Origin: JAFALK01 sp036500605 | GTDB lineage: Bacteria > Pseudomonadota > Gammaproteobacteria > Burkholderiales > Burkholderiaceae_C | Direction: 5' to 3' | NCBI GenBank assembly: GCA_036500605.1 | Contig: DASYBU010000032.1 | Span: 40,476-104,475 of the forward strand | DNA: 64,000 nt | Shown: positions 36,051 to 44,906 of the stretch, piece after piece | How positions within the stretch are numbered: the first letter of the stretch is position 1 | Layout of the letters: each line of letters starts with the position of its first letter | Position numbers and translations under genes: made by a program | Notes under the pieces: model-generated | The model's input: the letters and a program-made list of their open reading frames with translations, nothing else | Told to the model about the DNA's origin: nothing | The model's database searches: none

Positions 36051-37094
36051 ATGCTGCTCTCCGACCTCCGCCAACGCCTGCGCGCGCTGGGCGCCCTGCC
36101 CAAGCACGAAGGCCGCGTGCTGCGCGATTGGGTGCAAGCCAAGCCGCATGACAGCGGTCGGCGCCGGCCCGAGAATTTTCTGCCCTTGGCAGTGCGTGAA
36201 GCCCTGCCCGCCATCGATGCCGAATTGGATGCCCTAACTCGCCTGATGTCCGAACATCCCGGCGAGGACGGCTCCGCCCGCTTGCTGGTCGGCCTGCGCG
36301 ACGGCCAGACGGTCGAGAGCGTACTGCTCCCGCGCGGCGGCGTGTGCGTCTCCAGCCAGGTGGGCTGCGCGGTCGGTTGCCAGTTCTGCATGACCGGCCG
36401 CGATGGCCTGATCCGCCAGGTGAGCAGCGCCGAGATCGTGGCGCAGGTCGTGCTGGCGCGGCGTAAACGCGCGGTCAACAAGGTCGTGTTCATGGGCATG
36501 GGCGAGCCGGCGCACAACCTCGAGAACGTGATGGAAGCGATCGAGCTGCTGGGCACCGAAGGCAATATCGGGCACAAGAATCTGGTGTTCTCGACGGTCG
36601 GCGATCCACGGGTTTTTGAGCGCCTGCTGGCTCCGGATTCGGGCCCCGTCAAGCCTGCACTGGCCCTCTCGATCCACACCAGCAAGCCCGATCTGCGCGC
36701 CGAGCTCCTGCCGCGCGCGCCGCGCATGACGCCGCAGGAGCTGGTCGACGCCGGCGAGCAGTACGCTCAATTGACCGGTTATCCCATCCAGTACCAGTGG
36801 ACGCTGCTCGAAGGCGTCAACGACGGTGAGGACGAAATGGACGGCATCGTCGCGCTGCTCAAGGGCAAGTACGGCGTGCTGAACATGATCCCGTACAACA
36901 CGATTCCTGACCTCGCCTTCAAGCGCCCCTCATGGGAACGTGCGCGGGCGATCGCGGAGCACCTGCATCAACGCGGCGTGCTGACGAAGCTGCGCGATTC
37001 GGCCGGTCAGGACGTGGACGGCGGCTGCGGCCAGCTGCGCGCTCGCGAGGCTGTGGGCCGGAAGGCGCGCGTCATTCCGATCCAGCAGACTTGA
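36051..37094 (+). CDS. RlmN/Cfr-family radical SAM RNA methyltransferase (paralog)
   Basis: 347 residues. Radical SAM cluster Cys106-x3-Cys110-x2-Cys113 lies in VGCAVGCQFC. The two extra catalytic cysteines of the family are present: Cys99 in VCVSSQVGC (equivalent to Cys118 of E. coli RlmN) and Cys326 in GGCGQLRAR (equivalent to Cys355), which carries the transferred methyl. RlmN methylates C2 of A2503 in 23S rRNA and A37 of some tRNAs; Cfr methylates C8. It is shorter than standard RlmN (~380-400) and not in the usual ndk/hisS setting, so it is likely a second copy. Begins 8 bp after the toxin stop; its 3' end overlaps the convergent serine hydrolase by 23 bp. Confidence 0.87.
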   Translation: MLLSDLRQRLRALGALPKHEGRVLRDWVQAKPHDSGRRRPENFLPLAVREALPAIDAELDALTRLMSEHPGEDGSARLLVGLRDGQTVESVLLPRGGVCVSSQVGCAVGCQFCMTGRDGLIRQVSSAEIVAQVVLARRKRAVNKVVFMGMGEPAHNLENVMEAIELLGTEGNIGHKNLVFSTVGDPRVFERLLAPDSGPVKPALALSIHTSKPDLRAELLPRAPRMTPQELVDAGEQYAQLTGYPIQYQWTLLEGVNDGEDEMDGIVALLKGKYGVLNMIPYNTIPDLAFKRPSWERARAIAEHLHQRGVLTKLRDSAGQDVDGGCGQLRAREAVGRKARVIPIQQT

Positions 37095-38301
37095 GTCCGG
37101 CGGCCTGCGCGGCCAGGGTGCCGAGCTCGGCGTAAAGCGGCAGCGTGTTGGTCGGGTGCGGCTCGTTCACGCGGTTGGCCATCAGGATGTAGAAGCTGCG
37201 GCTGCCGGGATCGAGCCAGAACGAGCAGCCGGTGAAGCCGGTATGGCCGAAGCTTTTCCCCACCGGATAGAGGCTGCCACGTGGCCGTGAGAACGGCGTG
37301 GCGATGTCCCAGCCGAGGCTGCGCAGATCCGCCACGCCGGGCGGCGATTGCGGCGTTTCAAGCAGCACGATGCTTTCGTGTGAGAGATAACGGCGGCCCT
37401 CATCGCTGACGCCATCGTTGAGCAGCATGCGGGCCAGACGCGCCAGATCGGTGGCGGTGGTGAACAGGCCGGCGTGGCCGGCTACACCGCCCATGCGGCG
37501 GGCTGTCGGATCGTGCACCTCGCCGCGCAGCAGCGTTTCGTGGGTCGGACCGGCCAAGCCGGTCGGCGCAATGTCAGATCTGCTAACGCCCGATTGAAGC
37601 GGCAGATAGGCGCTGTGCTTCATGCCCAGCGGCTCAAAGATTTCAGTCTTCGCCAGTTCCTGCAAAGGCTTGCCGGAAACGCGCGCCAGGATCTCGCCGA
37701 GCAGCACGAAGTTCAGGTCCGAATAGCGGAAATGCGTCCCCGGCGCGGCCTCCAGCGGCTGCACGGAGGCACGAGCCAGCGCGGCGTCGATGCGTGCTCG
37801 ACGTTCGCTCTCCGGCAGTTGAACGAAGACCGGATCGGGCCCGCTCATGAAGGGATCGCTGGCGCGCAGATCGGGCGGCAGGCCAGAGCTGTGGGTCAGC
37901 AATTGGCGCAGCGTGATGCGCGCGAAATCGGCCGTACCGCAGCCGGGCAGATAGGTGGACAGCGGCGCTTCCATGTCCAGCAAGCCGCGCTCGCGCAGGC
38001 GCTGCACCAGCGTGGCGGTGACCGTGGCCTTGGTGAGCGATGCGGCGTCAAACACCGTGTCTTCGGTGACGGGCTCCGCGCCGCCTGCGGCTTTCACGCC
38101 GAAAGCGCGGTGGTGGCTCACGCCGGCCCGTTCAATCCACAGCACGCCGCCCGGCATCTGCTCGGTGTCGATGAACTTCTGCACCGCCGCATCAGCCTGG
38201 GCGACCGCTTGCGGCTCGAGCGGCTTTTCACCGAACGGCGCCAGCGCACAAGCGCTCAGCAGAGAAACCAGAACGACGGGGGCAAGGCGTGTCAGCTGCA
38301 T
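37072..38301 (-). CDS. Serine hydrolase, class C beta-lactamase-like, lipoprotein
   Basis: 409 residues. The signal ends in LLSAC (lipobox, Cys18), so it is probably anchored in the envelope. Active-site motifs of the serine beta-lactamase/esterase fold are Ser88-Leu-Thr-Lys91 (FDAASLTKATV) and the Tyr motif YSDLNFVLLGEIL; the third motif is likely around GKSFGHTGFTG. Members include esterases, D-aminopeptidases and penicillin-binding-like enzymes; substrate is not predictable and it is not a typical AmpC. Monocistronic in appearance. Confidence 0.85.
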   Translation of the reverse strand: MQLTRLAPVVLVSLLSACALAPFGEKPLEPQAVAQADAAVQKFIDTEQMPGGVLWIERAGVSHHRAFGVKAAGGAEPVTEDTVFDAASLTKATVTATLVQRLRERGLLDMEAPLSTYLPGCGTADFARITLRQLLTHSSGLPPDLRASDPFMSGPDPVFVQLPESERRARIDAALARASVQPLEAAPGTHFRYSDLNFVLLGEILARVSGKPLQELAKTEIFEPLGMKHSAYLPLQSGVSRSDIAPTGLAGPTHETLLRGEVHDPTARRMGGVAGHAGLFTTATDLARLARMLLNDGVSDEGRRYLSHESIVLLETPQSPPGVADLRSLGWDIATPFSRPRGSLYPVGKSFGHTGFTGCSFWLDPGSRSFYILMANRVNEPHPTNTLPLYAELGTLAAQAAGLKSAGSE

Positions 38302-38345
38302 GCCCTCATCTTAGAGCGGCGCTCCCGTCAGTTCTGTCAGCCTTG

Positions 38346-38909
38346 TCAGTCGGTATTGACCGCCAGGTTCACGATCTGGAAATCCACGCCCTTGCCTTCG
38401 CGCTGCATCGAGACGAGGCGGAAATGGTTCTTGTCGGTGCCGACCTTGTAGACACGCTTGCCTTCCTTGCGGTCGGAGCGGTCGCAGCGCAGCGAGAGCT
38501 TGCGGCTTTCGCGGTCGGCATCGTCGTCGGGCGTGGTCACGCTGCAATCGAGCACCTTGCCGTAGTGCGCCATCGCCTGGCGGTAGAAGTCGGAAACCTG
38601 ATCGATCGAGTCCTCGCTGTGGAACTTCATGATCTGGAGCTTCAATCCGAAGCTGCCGCCCCACAGGCTCATGCCGAAGGCGGCCTTGTCCTTCTTGTTG
38701 CCCTTGCCGTCATGGCGATCGCTGTCTTCATCGTCGTTGTCGTGCCGCAGCACTGCGCCGGGATAACTGGGCAGGCCGACGTCAGCCATCGTGGTCTTGT
38801 CCTGGAATTCAATGCCGGCATTGAAGCCGTCGGCGGCGGCGCAGCCGCTCAAGACGCCGAGCGAAAGGCCGAGGGTGCAGATCAGGGCGGCAGGCAGTCG
38901 GTGTTGCAT
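38346..38909 (-). CDS. Putative lipoprotein of unknown function
   Basis: 187 residues from the ATG at 38909 (MQHRLPAALICTLGLSLG), with GGAGGAG upstream. Lipobox VLSGC. The mature part starts with a Gly/Asp-rich segment, an acidic stretch (RHDNDDEDSDRHDGKGNKKD) and then a region that looks like a small alpha/beta domain (SIDQVSDFYRQAMAHYGKVLDC). No family recognised. Follows 91 bp after the DJ-1 gene's stop; no clear operon partner. Confidence 0.8.
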   Translation of the reverse strand: MQHRLPAALICTLGLSLGVLSGCAAADGFNAGIEFQDKTTMADVGLPSYPGAVLRHDNDDEDSDRHDGKGNKKDKAAFGMSLWGGSFGLKLQIMKFHSEDSIDQVSDFYRQAMAHYGKVLDCSVTTPDDDADRESRKLSLRCDRSDRKEGKRVYKVGTDKNHFRLVSMQREGKGVDFQIVNLAVNTD

Positions 38910-39000
38910 GGTGGGCTCCTCCAATAAGTGCGCCGAATGTAGGCAGGTGCCCGATCACCCGCACGCGCCGTGCGACAGACTGCATATCCGCCGGGACAGG

Positions 39001-39669
39001 CTACATCCCCAGCCCCGGCTGCACCATGCCGCCATTGGCGCCGCGCCAGTCGTAGTCCATCTGGCGTGCGGTGCGCAGCGCCAGCTCCGGCGAGGCTAAC
39101 TCCGAGACCAGATGCAATGAAAGATCGATGCCGGCCGAGATCCCCGCCGAGCTGAACAGCCGGCATTTGCCGCCGTGATGGACCCAGGGCTTGGCCTCGA
39201 CCCAGCGTTGATTGCTGAGCACTTGCGCCAAAGAGCCGGAGGCGCGCGCCGCGGCCTTCAGCTCGTCGATGTCCTCCCAATGCGTGATCACCTCGCGCTC
39301 GTTCAGCAGGCCGGCTTTCTCAAGCAGAAAGGCCCCTGTGCAGATCGAGGCCAGCACCTTCAATTGCAGGCTCTGGCGCACCAGCCAGTCGGACAGGCCT
39401 TCGCGCGCCAGCTCCGCCGTGACGACACCGCCGGGCACGATCAGCACGTCGAACTCCGGATGCCGCGCCAGCGTGTGCTGCGGCACGACCTGCATGCCGG
39501 CGCGCGCCTTGACCGGCCTGGTGCTCGGCCCCAGCGTGGAGACCGCGAACGGCCGCGGCACGTTGTCACGCTCGGCCATGCGCGAGGCGGTCGAGAACAC
39601 CTCGAAAGGTCCGGCGAAGTCGAGCACCTCGACCTCGTCGAACAGATAGATGCCGACTTTCAGTGTCAT
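39001..39669 (-). CDS. DJ-1/PfpI family protein
   Basis: 222 residues from the ATG at 39669 (MTLKVGIYLFDEVEVLDFAG), with AGGGAA upstream. The nucleophile elbow ASICTGAFLLEKAGLL carries the Cys, with ITHWEDIDEL following, as in isonitrile hydratase and the sensor half of GlxA-type regulators. There is no AraC DNA-binding domain, so an enzyme such as an isonitrile hydratase- or glyoxalase-III-like hydrolase is more likely. Exact activity not predictable. Divergent from mfd. Confidence 0.85.
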   Translation of the reverse strand: MTLKVGIYLFDEVEVLDFAGPFEVFSTASRMAERDNVPRPFAVSTLGPSTRPVKARAGMQVVPQHTLARHPEFDVLIVPGGVVTAELAREGLSDWLVRQSLQLKVLASICTGAFLLEKAGLLNEREVITHWEDIDELKAAARASGSLAQVLSNQRWVEAKPWVHHGGKCRLFSSAGISAGIDLSLHLVSELASPELALRTARQMDYDWRGANGGMVQPGLGM

Positions 39670-39756
39670 CAATATTCCCTTCCTCAAGCGCAAGCATGCC
39701 ATGCCTCCCTACAATCGCCCCGAAGCCCCTTCCCGGGGCTGTTGTCATTTGTAGCC

Positions 39757-42700
39757 ATGGATTTACCGCTGATCGCCCCCGGCAAGAAATTCACCCAGCC
39801 GCGCCCTACGGGTTCGGCCGATGCGCTGTTGCTCGCGCGCTTTGCCACGAGCCAGCTCGAAGCCGGCCGCATCACCGCCATCATCACGGCCGAGCCGGGC
39901 GATACGCAGCGGCTCGAGGCCGAGCTCAAGGTGTTTGCGCCGAGCTTGCGCGTAGCCGTCTTTCCCGACTGGGAAACCCTGCCCTACGACAGCTTCAGCC
40001 CGCACCAGGACCTGATCTCCGAGCGCCTCGCCACGCTGTGGATGCTTTTGCAAGGCCAGGGCAAGCCAGCCGACCAGCGCGAAGTCGACGTGGTGCTGCT
40101 GCCGGCCACCACTGCGCTGACACGGCTGGCGCCACCGAGCTTCCTTGCCGGTACGACCTTCAATTTCAAGCAGAAGCAGAAGCTCGACGAAGGCAGCCTG
40201 AAGCGCCAGTTGGCGCTGGCCGGCTACTCGAACGTGAGCCAGGTCGTGCAGCCCGGCGAGTACGCGGTGCGGGGCGGCCTGATCGACCTGTTCCCGATGG
40301 GCTCGAACGTGCCCTACCGCGTGGACCTGTTCGGTGACGAGGTCGATTCGATCCGCACCTTCGATCCCGACAGCCAGCGCAGCCTCTACCCAGTGCCGGC
40401 CGTGCGCTTGCTGCCGGGCCGCGAGTTCCCGATGGACGAAGCGGCGCGCAAGGCTTTCCGCTCGCGCTGGCGCGAGAAGATGGAGGGCGACCCGACGCGC
40501 GCCCGCCTCTACAAGGACATCGACCAGGGCATCGCCACCGGCGGCATCGAGTACTACCTGCCAATCTTCTTCGAGCAGACCGCCTCGATCTTCGAGTTCC
40601 TCGGCGCCGATTGCGCGCTGGCCCTGCATGGCGAGGTCGATGAGGCGCTGAACCGCTTCTGGACCGACACCCGCGAGCGCCACCGCTTCATGCAGCACGA
40701 CCCCGAGCGGCCGATCCTGCCGCCCGAGGAGATCTATCTGAAGATCGAGGAGTTCTTCGGGCTCACGCACACGCATGCCGTGCTGGCCGTGCGCGGGCTC
40801 GAGCCCGTCGACTACGCGCGCCCGCTGCCCGATGTGAGCGTGGAGCGCGGTGCGCAAGAACCCCTGGCCCGCCTGGCCGCGCATCTGCAGGAGACGAAGC
40901 AGCGCGTGCTGATCCTGGCCGAGAGCGAAGGCCGCCGCGAGAGCCTGCTCGAACTGCTGCGCGACAGCCGCATCGATCTGCCCACGTTTGCCAGCATTGC
41001 CGAATTCGAGGCCAGCGACGAACGCGTGGCCATCACGGTCGCGCCGCTGGCCGCCGGCTTTTTCTGGCGCGATGGCGAGCATGAGCTGCAGCTCTTCACC
41101 GAGACCGAGCTCTTCGCCACCACGCCGACCACGCGCAAGCGCCGCAAGCAGGAGCAGGTCTCCGACGTCAATGCGCTGATCAAGGACCTGTCCGAGCTGA
41201 AGGTCGGCGACCCGGTCGTGCATGTGAACCATGGCATTGGTCGCTATCAAGGGCTGATCCACATCGACCTCGGTGACGGCCCGAGCGAGTTCCTGCATCT
41301 CGAATACGCGGACAAGGCCACGCTCTACGTGCCGGTCGCGCAGTTGCACCTGATCGGCCGCTACACCGGCGTGAGCGCCGAGGAAGCCCCGCTGCACCGC
41401 CTCGGCTCCGGCCAGTGGGAAAAGGCCAAGCGTCGCGCCGCTGAACAAGTGCGCGACACGGCAGCCGAGCTGCTCAATCTCTACGCTCGCCGAGCCGCGC
41501 GCGAAGGCCACGCCTTCCGCTACTCGCCGCATGATTACGAAGCCTTTGCCGCCAGCTTCGGCTTCGAGGAAACGCCCGATCAGCGCGCTGCGATCCACGC
41601 GGTGATTCAGGACATGATCTCGCCGAAGCCAATGGACCGTCTGGTCTGCGGCGATGTGGGCTTCGGCAAGACCGAGGTCGCGCTGCGCGCTGCCTTCGTG
41701 GCCGTGATGGGCGGCAAGCAGGTCGCGATCCTGGCGCCCACCACCTTGCTGGCCGAGCAGCATTTCCAGAACATCAGCGACCGCTTCGGCAAATGGCCGA
41801 TCCGCGTGGCCGAGATGAGCCGCTTCCGCTCGGCCAAGGAGATCAAGGCCGCGATGGAAGGCCTGGCCGACGGCACGCTCGACATCGTGATCGGCACGCA
41901 CAAGCTGCTCTCGGCCGACGTGAAGTTCGCGCGCCTGGGCCTGCTGGTGATCGACGAGGAACACCGTTTCGGCGTGCGCCACAAGGAGGCGATGAAGGCG
42001 ATGCGCGCCGAGGTCGACGTGCTGACGCTGACCGCGACGCCGATCCCGCGCACTCTGGGCATGGCGCTTGAGGGTCTGCGCGATTTGAGCGTTATCGCCA
42101 CGGCCCCGCAGCGCCGTCTGGCGATCAAGACCTTTGTGCGCGCCGAGAGCAGCGGCACGATTCGCGAGGCAGTGCTGCGCGAGTTGAAGCGCGGCGGACA
42201 GATCTACTTCCTGCACAACGAGGTCGAGACGATCGAGAACCGCAAGCAGAAGCTTGAGGAACTCGTGCCCGAAGCACGCATCGTGGTGGCCCACGGCCAG
42301 ATGCCGGAGCGCGACCTGGAGCGCGTGATGCGCGAGTTCGTGGCCGGCAAACACAATGTGCTGCTGTGCTCGACCATCATCGAGACCGGCATCGACGTGC
42401 CGCAGGCCAACACCATCATCATCAGCCGCGCCGACAAGTTCGGCCTCGCGCAATTGCACCAGTTGCGCGGCCGCGTCGGTCGCTCGCACCACCAGGCTTA
42501 TGCCTACCTGTGCGTGCCCGACATCCAGGGCCTGACCAAGCAGGCGGCGCAACGCCTGGATGCGATCCAGAACATGGAAGAACTCGGCGCCGGCTTCTAC
42601 CTCGCCATGCATGACCTCGAAATCCGCGGCGCGGGCGAGGTGCTGGGCGAGCACCAGAGCGGCAACATGATGGAGGTCGGCTTCCAGCTCTACAACGACA

Positions 42701-43218
42701 TGCTCTCGGAAGCCGTGCGCTCGCTGAAGGCCGGCAAGGAACCGGATCTGCTGTCGCCGCTGTCGGCCACCACCGAGATCAATCTGCACGCGCCGGCGCT
42801 GCTGCCCGATGTGTATTGCGGCGATGTGCAGGTGCGGCTCTCGCTTTACAAGCGCCTGGCCACGGCCGAGAAGCCCGAGCAGATCGACGCGATGCTCGAA
42901 GAGATCACCGACCGTTTTGGCAAGCTGCCCCCGCAAGGGCAGACGCTCTTCGACACGCACCGCCTGCGCGTGCTGGCCAAGCCGTATGGTGTGGCCAAGA
43001 TTGACGCCTCGGCCGCGATCATGAACATCAACTTCCGCCCCAACCCGCCGATCGACGCGATGCGCGTGATCGAACTGGTGCAGAAGAACCGCAACATCAA
43101 GCTCGTTGGCAACGACAAGCTGCGCATTGAGAAAGCGCTGGCCGACCCCAAGGACCGCGCCCAGGCGATCCGCGAGGTGCTGCGCCTGCTCGGCAAGCCG
43201 GTCGCCCAGAACTCTTAG
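39757..43218 (+). CDS. mfd: Mfd, transcription-repair coupling factor
   Basis: 1153 residues from the ATG at 39757 (MDLPLIAPGKKFTQPRP); the open frame further upstream is antisense to the DJ-1 gene. The UvrB-homology region is at the N-terminus (LPYDSFSPHQDLISERLATL; VVQPGEYAVRGGLIDLFPMGS). The RNA-polymerase-interacting domain is around 480-550 (VVHVNHGIGRYQGL). The RecG-like translocase follows, with Walker A GDVGFGKTEVALRA (~630), DEEH box VIDEEHRFGVRHKE (~730) and QLRGRVGRSHHQAYAYL; the TRCF C-terminal domain ends the protein. It pushes stalled RNA polymerase off damaged DNA and recruits UvrA. Confidence 0.97.
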   Translation: MDLPLIAPGKKFTQPRPTGSADALLLARFATSQLEAGRITAIITAEPGDTQRLEAELKVFAPSLRVAVFPDWETLPYDSFSPHQDLISERLATLWMLLQGQGKPADQREVDVVLLPATTALTRLAPPSFLAGTTFNFKQKQKLDEGSLKRQLALAGYSNVSQVVQPGEYAVRGGLIDLFPMGSNVPYRVDLFGDEVDSIRTFDPDSQRSLYPVPAVRLLPGREFPMDEAARKAFRSRWREKMEGDPTRARLYKDIDQGIATGGIEYYLPIFFEQTASIFEFLGADCALALHGEVDEALNRFWTDTRERHRFMQHDPERPILPPEEIYLKIEEFFGLTHTHAVLAVRGLEPVDYARPLPDVSVERGAQEPLARLAAHLQETKQRVLILAESEGRRESLLELLRDSRIDLPTFASIAEFEASDERVAITVAPLAAGFFWRDGEHELQLFTETELFATTPTTRKRRKQEQVSDVNALIKDLSELKVGDPVVHVNHGIGRYQGLIHIDLGDGPSEFLHLEYADKATLYVPVAQLHLIGRYTGVSAEEAPLHRLGSGQWEKAKRRAAEQVRDTAAELLNLYARRAAREGHAFRYSPHDYEAFAASFGFEETPDQRAAIHAVIQDMISPKPMDRLVCGDVGFGKTEVALRAAFVAVMGGKQVAILAPTTLLAEQHFQNISDRFGKWPIRVAEMSRFRSAKEIKAAMEGLADGTLDIVIGTHKLLSADVKFARLGLLVIDEEHRFGVRHKEAMKAMRAEVDVLTLTATPIPRTLGMALEGLRDLSVIATAPQRRLAIKTFVRAESSGTIREAVLRELKRGGQIYFLHNEVETIENRKQKLEELVPEARIVVAHGQMPERDLERVMREFVAGKHNVLLCSTIIETGIDVPQANTIIISRADKFGLAQLHQLRGRVGRSHHQAYAYLCVPDIQGLTKQAAQRLDAIQNMEELGAGFYLAMHDLEIRGAGEVLGEHQSGNMMEVGFQLYNDMLSEAVRSLKAGKEPDLLSPLSATTEINLHAPALLPDVYCGDVQVRLSLYKRLATAEKPEQIDAMLEEITDRFGKLPPQGQTLFDTHRLRVLAKPYGVAKIDASAAIMNINFRPNPPIDAMRVIELVQKNRNIKLVGNDKLRIEKALADPKDRAQAIREVLRLLGKPVAQNS

Positions 43219-43221
43219 ACA

Positions 43222-43235
43222 TATGCCAAGGCATA
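43222..43235. promoter_or_regulatory. Perfect palindrome upstream of vapB, likely operator
   Basis: TATGCC-AA-GGCATA is a perfect 14-bp inverted repeat lying 3 bp after the mfd stop and 39 bp before vapB. VapB proteins of the AbrB/SpoVT fold bind such sites, so autoregulation is likely. A weak -10 (TAGACT) follows. Confidence 0.5.
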
Positions 43236-43273
43236 GGCTAGACTGAAACCCCTGCTGTACCCGGGAGACGATC

Positions 43274-43597
43274 ATGCCCAATGCCGAGGAACCTACTGTC
43301 CGCTACGAGGTTGAACGACAAGCGCGGCATGTGCGCCTGTTCCGCAATGGCGCGAACCAGGCCGTGCGCATCCCGCGTGAATTCGAGCTGCCTGGCACCG
43401 AGGCCGTGATGACGCGCGACGGCGACCGGTTGATCATCGAGGCGATTCAGCCGAAGTATGAGAAGGGTTCGGCGCAGGCCGTGCTCGCGGCGCTGAAACG
43501 GTGGGCCGCCGAAGGGCCGATCGACGAAGAATTTCCTGATGTGGACGAGGGTCTGCTGCCTCTGGACGACATCGTGCTCGACGGGCCTGATGACTGA
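43274..43597 (+). CDS. vapB: VapB-family antitoxin (AbrB/MazE-like)
   Basis: 107 residues. A swapped-hairpin DNA-binding domain lies in ~18-60 (RLFRNGANQAVRIPREFELPG; VMTRDGDRLIIEA). The acidic C-terminus (DEEFPDVDEGLLPLDDIVLDGPDD) should occupy the toxin's active site. Ends 3 bp before vapC. The N-terminal extension of ~17 residues before the DNA-binding fold is longer than usual. Confidence 0.9.
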   Translation: MPNAEEPTVRYEVERQARHVRLFRNGANQAVRIPREFELPGTEAVMTRDGDRLIIEAIQPKYEKGSAQAVLAALKRWAAEGPIDEEFPDVDEGLLPLDDIVLDGPDD

Positions 43598-43600
43598 TCC

Positions 43601-44011
43601 ATGGCGCTCTACCTTCTCGATACCAACATCATCTCAGCCCTGATGCAAACGCCCGAAGGGCCGGCCATGACGCGCGTGGTGAGCCTCTTGCAGGCCAGCT
43701 CGCCGGCCCGCATAGGCTTGAGCGTCGTCGTGCAATGTGAACTGCGCTTCGGCCTGCGTCGCAAGTCCCATCCGCGCTGGCAGCGCCGTTATGAAGAGAC
43801 GCTGGAGTTGATGGAGCTCTTCCCTCTGGACAGCGCAATTGCCGAACCCTATGCCGAATTGCGCCGAACGCTTGAAAGCGCGGGCACGCCCATCGGCGCG
43901 AACGACACCCTGATCGCCGCCCACGCTTTGGCGCTCGACGCCACGCTCGTCAGCGCCGACGCCGAATTTGCGTGCGTGCCCGGCCTGCGCCTTGAAAACT
44001 GGTTGATATGA
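43601..44011 (+). CDS. vapC: VapC-family PIN-domain toxin
   Basis: 136 residues, typical PIN RNase. Metal-binding acidic residues are visible: Asp7 in YLLDTNIISALM, Glu in VVQCELRFG, Asp in ANDTLIAAHALA and Asp in LVSADAEF. VapC toxins cut specific tRNAs or rRNA. Its stop overlaps the serB start by 4 bp (ATGA), placing a biosynthetic gene under translational coupling with the toxin. Confidence 0.93.
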   Translation: MALYLLDTNIISALMQTPEGPAMTRVVSLLQASSPARIGLSVVVQCELRFGLRRKSHPRWQRRYEETLELMELFPLDSAIAEPYAELRRTLESAGTPIGANDTLIAAHALALDATLVSADAEFACVPGLRLENWLI

Positions 44012-44721
44012 ACACGCCCACCGAATTCGCTCCCGATCTCATCACGCGAGGCTTCACACCACCCCTCGTTCTCAGCGACTTCAAGCTCGCCGCCTTCGAC
44101 ATGGACTCGACGCTGATCAGCATCGAATGCATTGACGAGATCGCGGCGGTGGCGGGCAAGAAGGCCGAGGTGGCGGCGATCACCGAGGCCGCCATGCGCG
44201 GCGAGATCACCGACTTCAAAGACAGCCTGCGGCGCCGGCTGGCGTTGCTCAAGGGTGTGCCTGAAGCGGCGCTGCAAACAGTGCTGGATGAGCGCCTGCA
44301 ATTCAACCCGGGCGCGCGTGAGCTGTGCTCGGTGCTGAAGCTCGCGGGCTTGAAGCTCGTGCTGGTCTCGGGCGGCTTCACCTATTTCACGCGGCATGTG
44401 GCCGCGCACCTGGGCATGGATTTCGTGCGCTCGAACGAGCTTGAGATCATTGATGGCCAGTTGACGGGCGGCCTGCGCACGCAGCCTTGGGGCGACATCT
44501 GCGACGGCGAGGAAAAACGCCGCATGCTGCTGCAATGCTGCGCTGAAATCGGCTGTACGCCCACGCAAGCGATCGCGGTGGGCGATGGCGCAAACGATCT
44601 GCCGATGATGGGCGCGGCCGGCCTCTCGGTTGCGTACCACGCCAAGCCGCGCGTGCGCGAGCAGGCGATGGTGGCGATCAACGCGGGCGGACTCGATCGA
44701 CTGCTGAGCCTCTTTTCCTGA
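44008..44721 (+). CDS. serB: SerB, phosphoserine phosphatase
   Basis: 237 residues. HAD motifs: motif I FDMDSTLIS with nucleophile Asp31, motif II VSGGF, motif III Lys in the EEKRRML region and motif IV AVGDGANDLPMMGAAGLSVA. It removes phosphate from L-phosphoserine, the last step of serine synthesis (SerC is encoded near 57 kb). No ACT domain; this is the short form. Starts inside the vapC stop, so it depends at least partly on the vapBC transcript. Confidence 0.95.
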   Translation: MNTPTEFAPDLITRGFTPPLVLSDFKLAAFDMDSTLISIECIDEIAAVAGKKAEVAAITEAAMRGEITDFKDSLRRRLALLKGVPEAALQTVLDERLQFNPGARELCSVLKLAGLKLVLVSGGFTYFTRHVAAHLGMDFVRSNELEIIDGQLTGGLRTQPWGDICDGEEKRRMLLQCCAEIGCTPTQAIAVGDGANDLPMMGAAGLSVAYHAKPRVREQAMVAINAGGLDRLLSLFS

Positions 44722-44906
44722 GGCAGCGCCGCCGTCTTCATCAAGAGTGGGGAAACCGAATTCGGCGTCCCTGAGACAACGCTGGGCGATTGGTGCAACA
44801 AGACGGGCGAATATCGCGATCGAACGAGACGCCGGGCGTGCATGCCTGTAAGCTGACTTGGCTCGCGCAGCAGAATCAGCGTCAACCCTCACGCAGTGGG
44901 ATCTCG

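Noticed and set aside
39763..43281. Very long open frame on the minus strand opposite mfd
   Set aside because: It mirrors the GC-biased third positions of mfd, encodes a low-complexity His/Arg/Leu/Gly-rich product, and mfd has unmistakable motifs on the other strand. Similar antisense frames opposite gyrA, rpsA, aroA-cmk and the 897-residue gene were dropped for the same reason.
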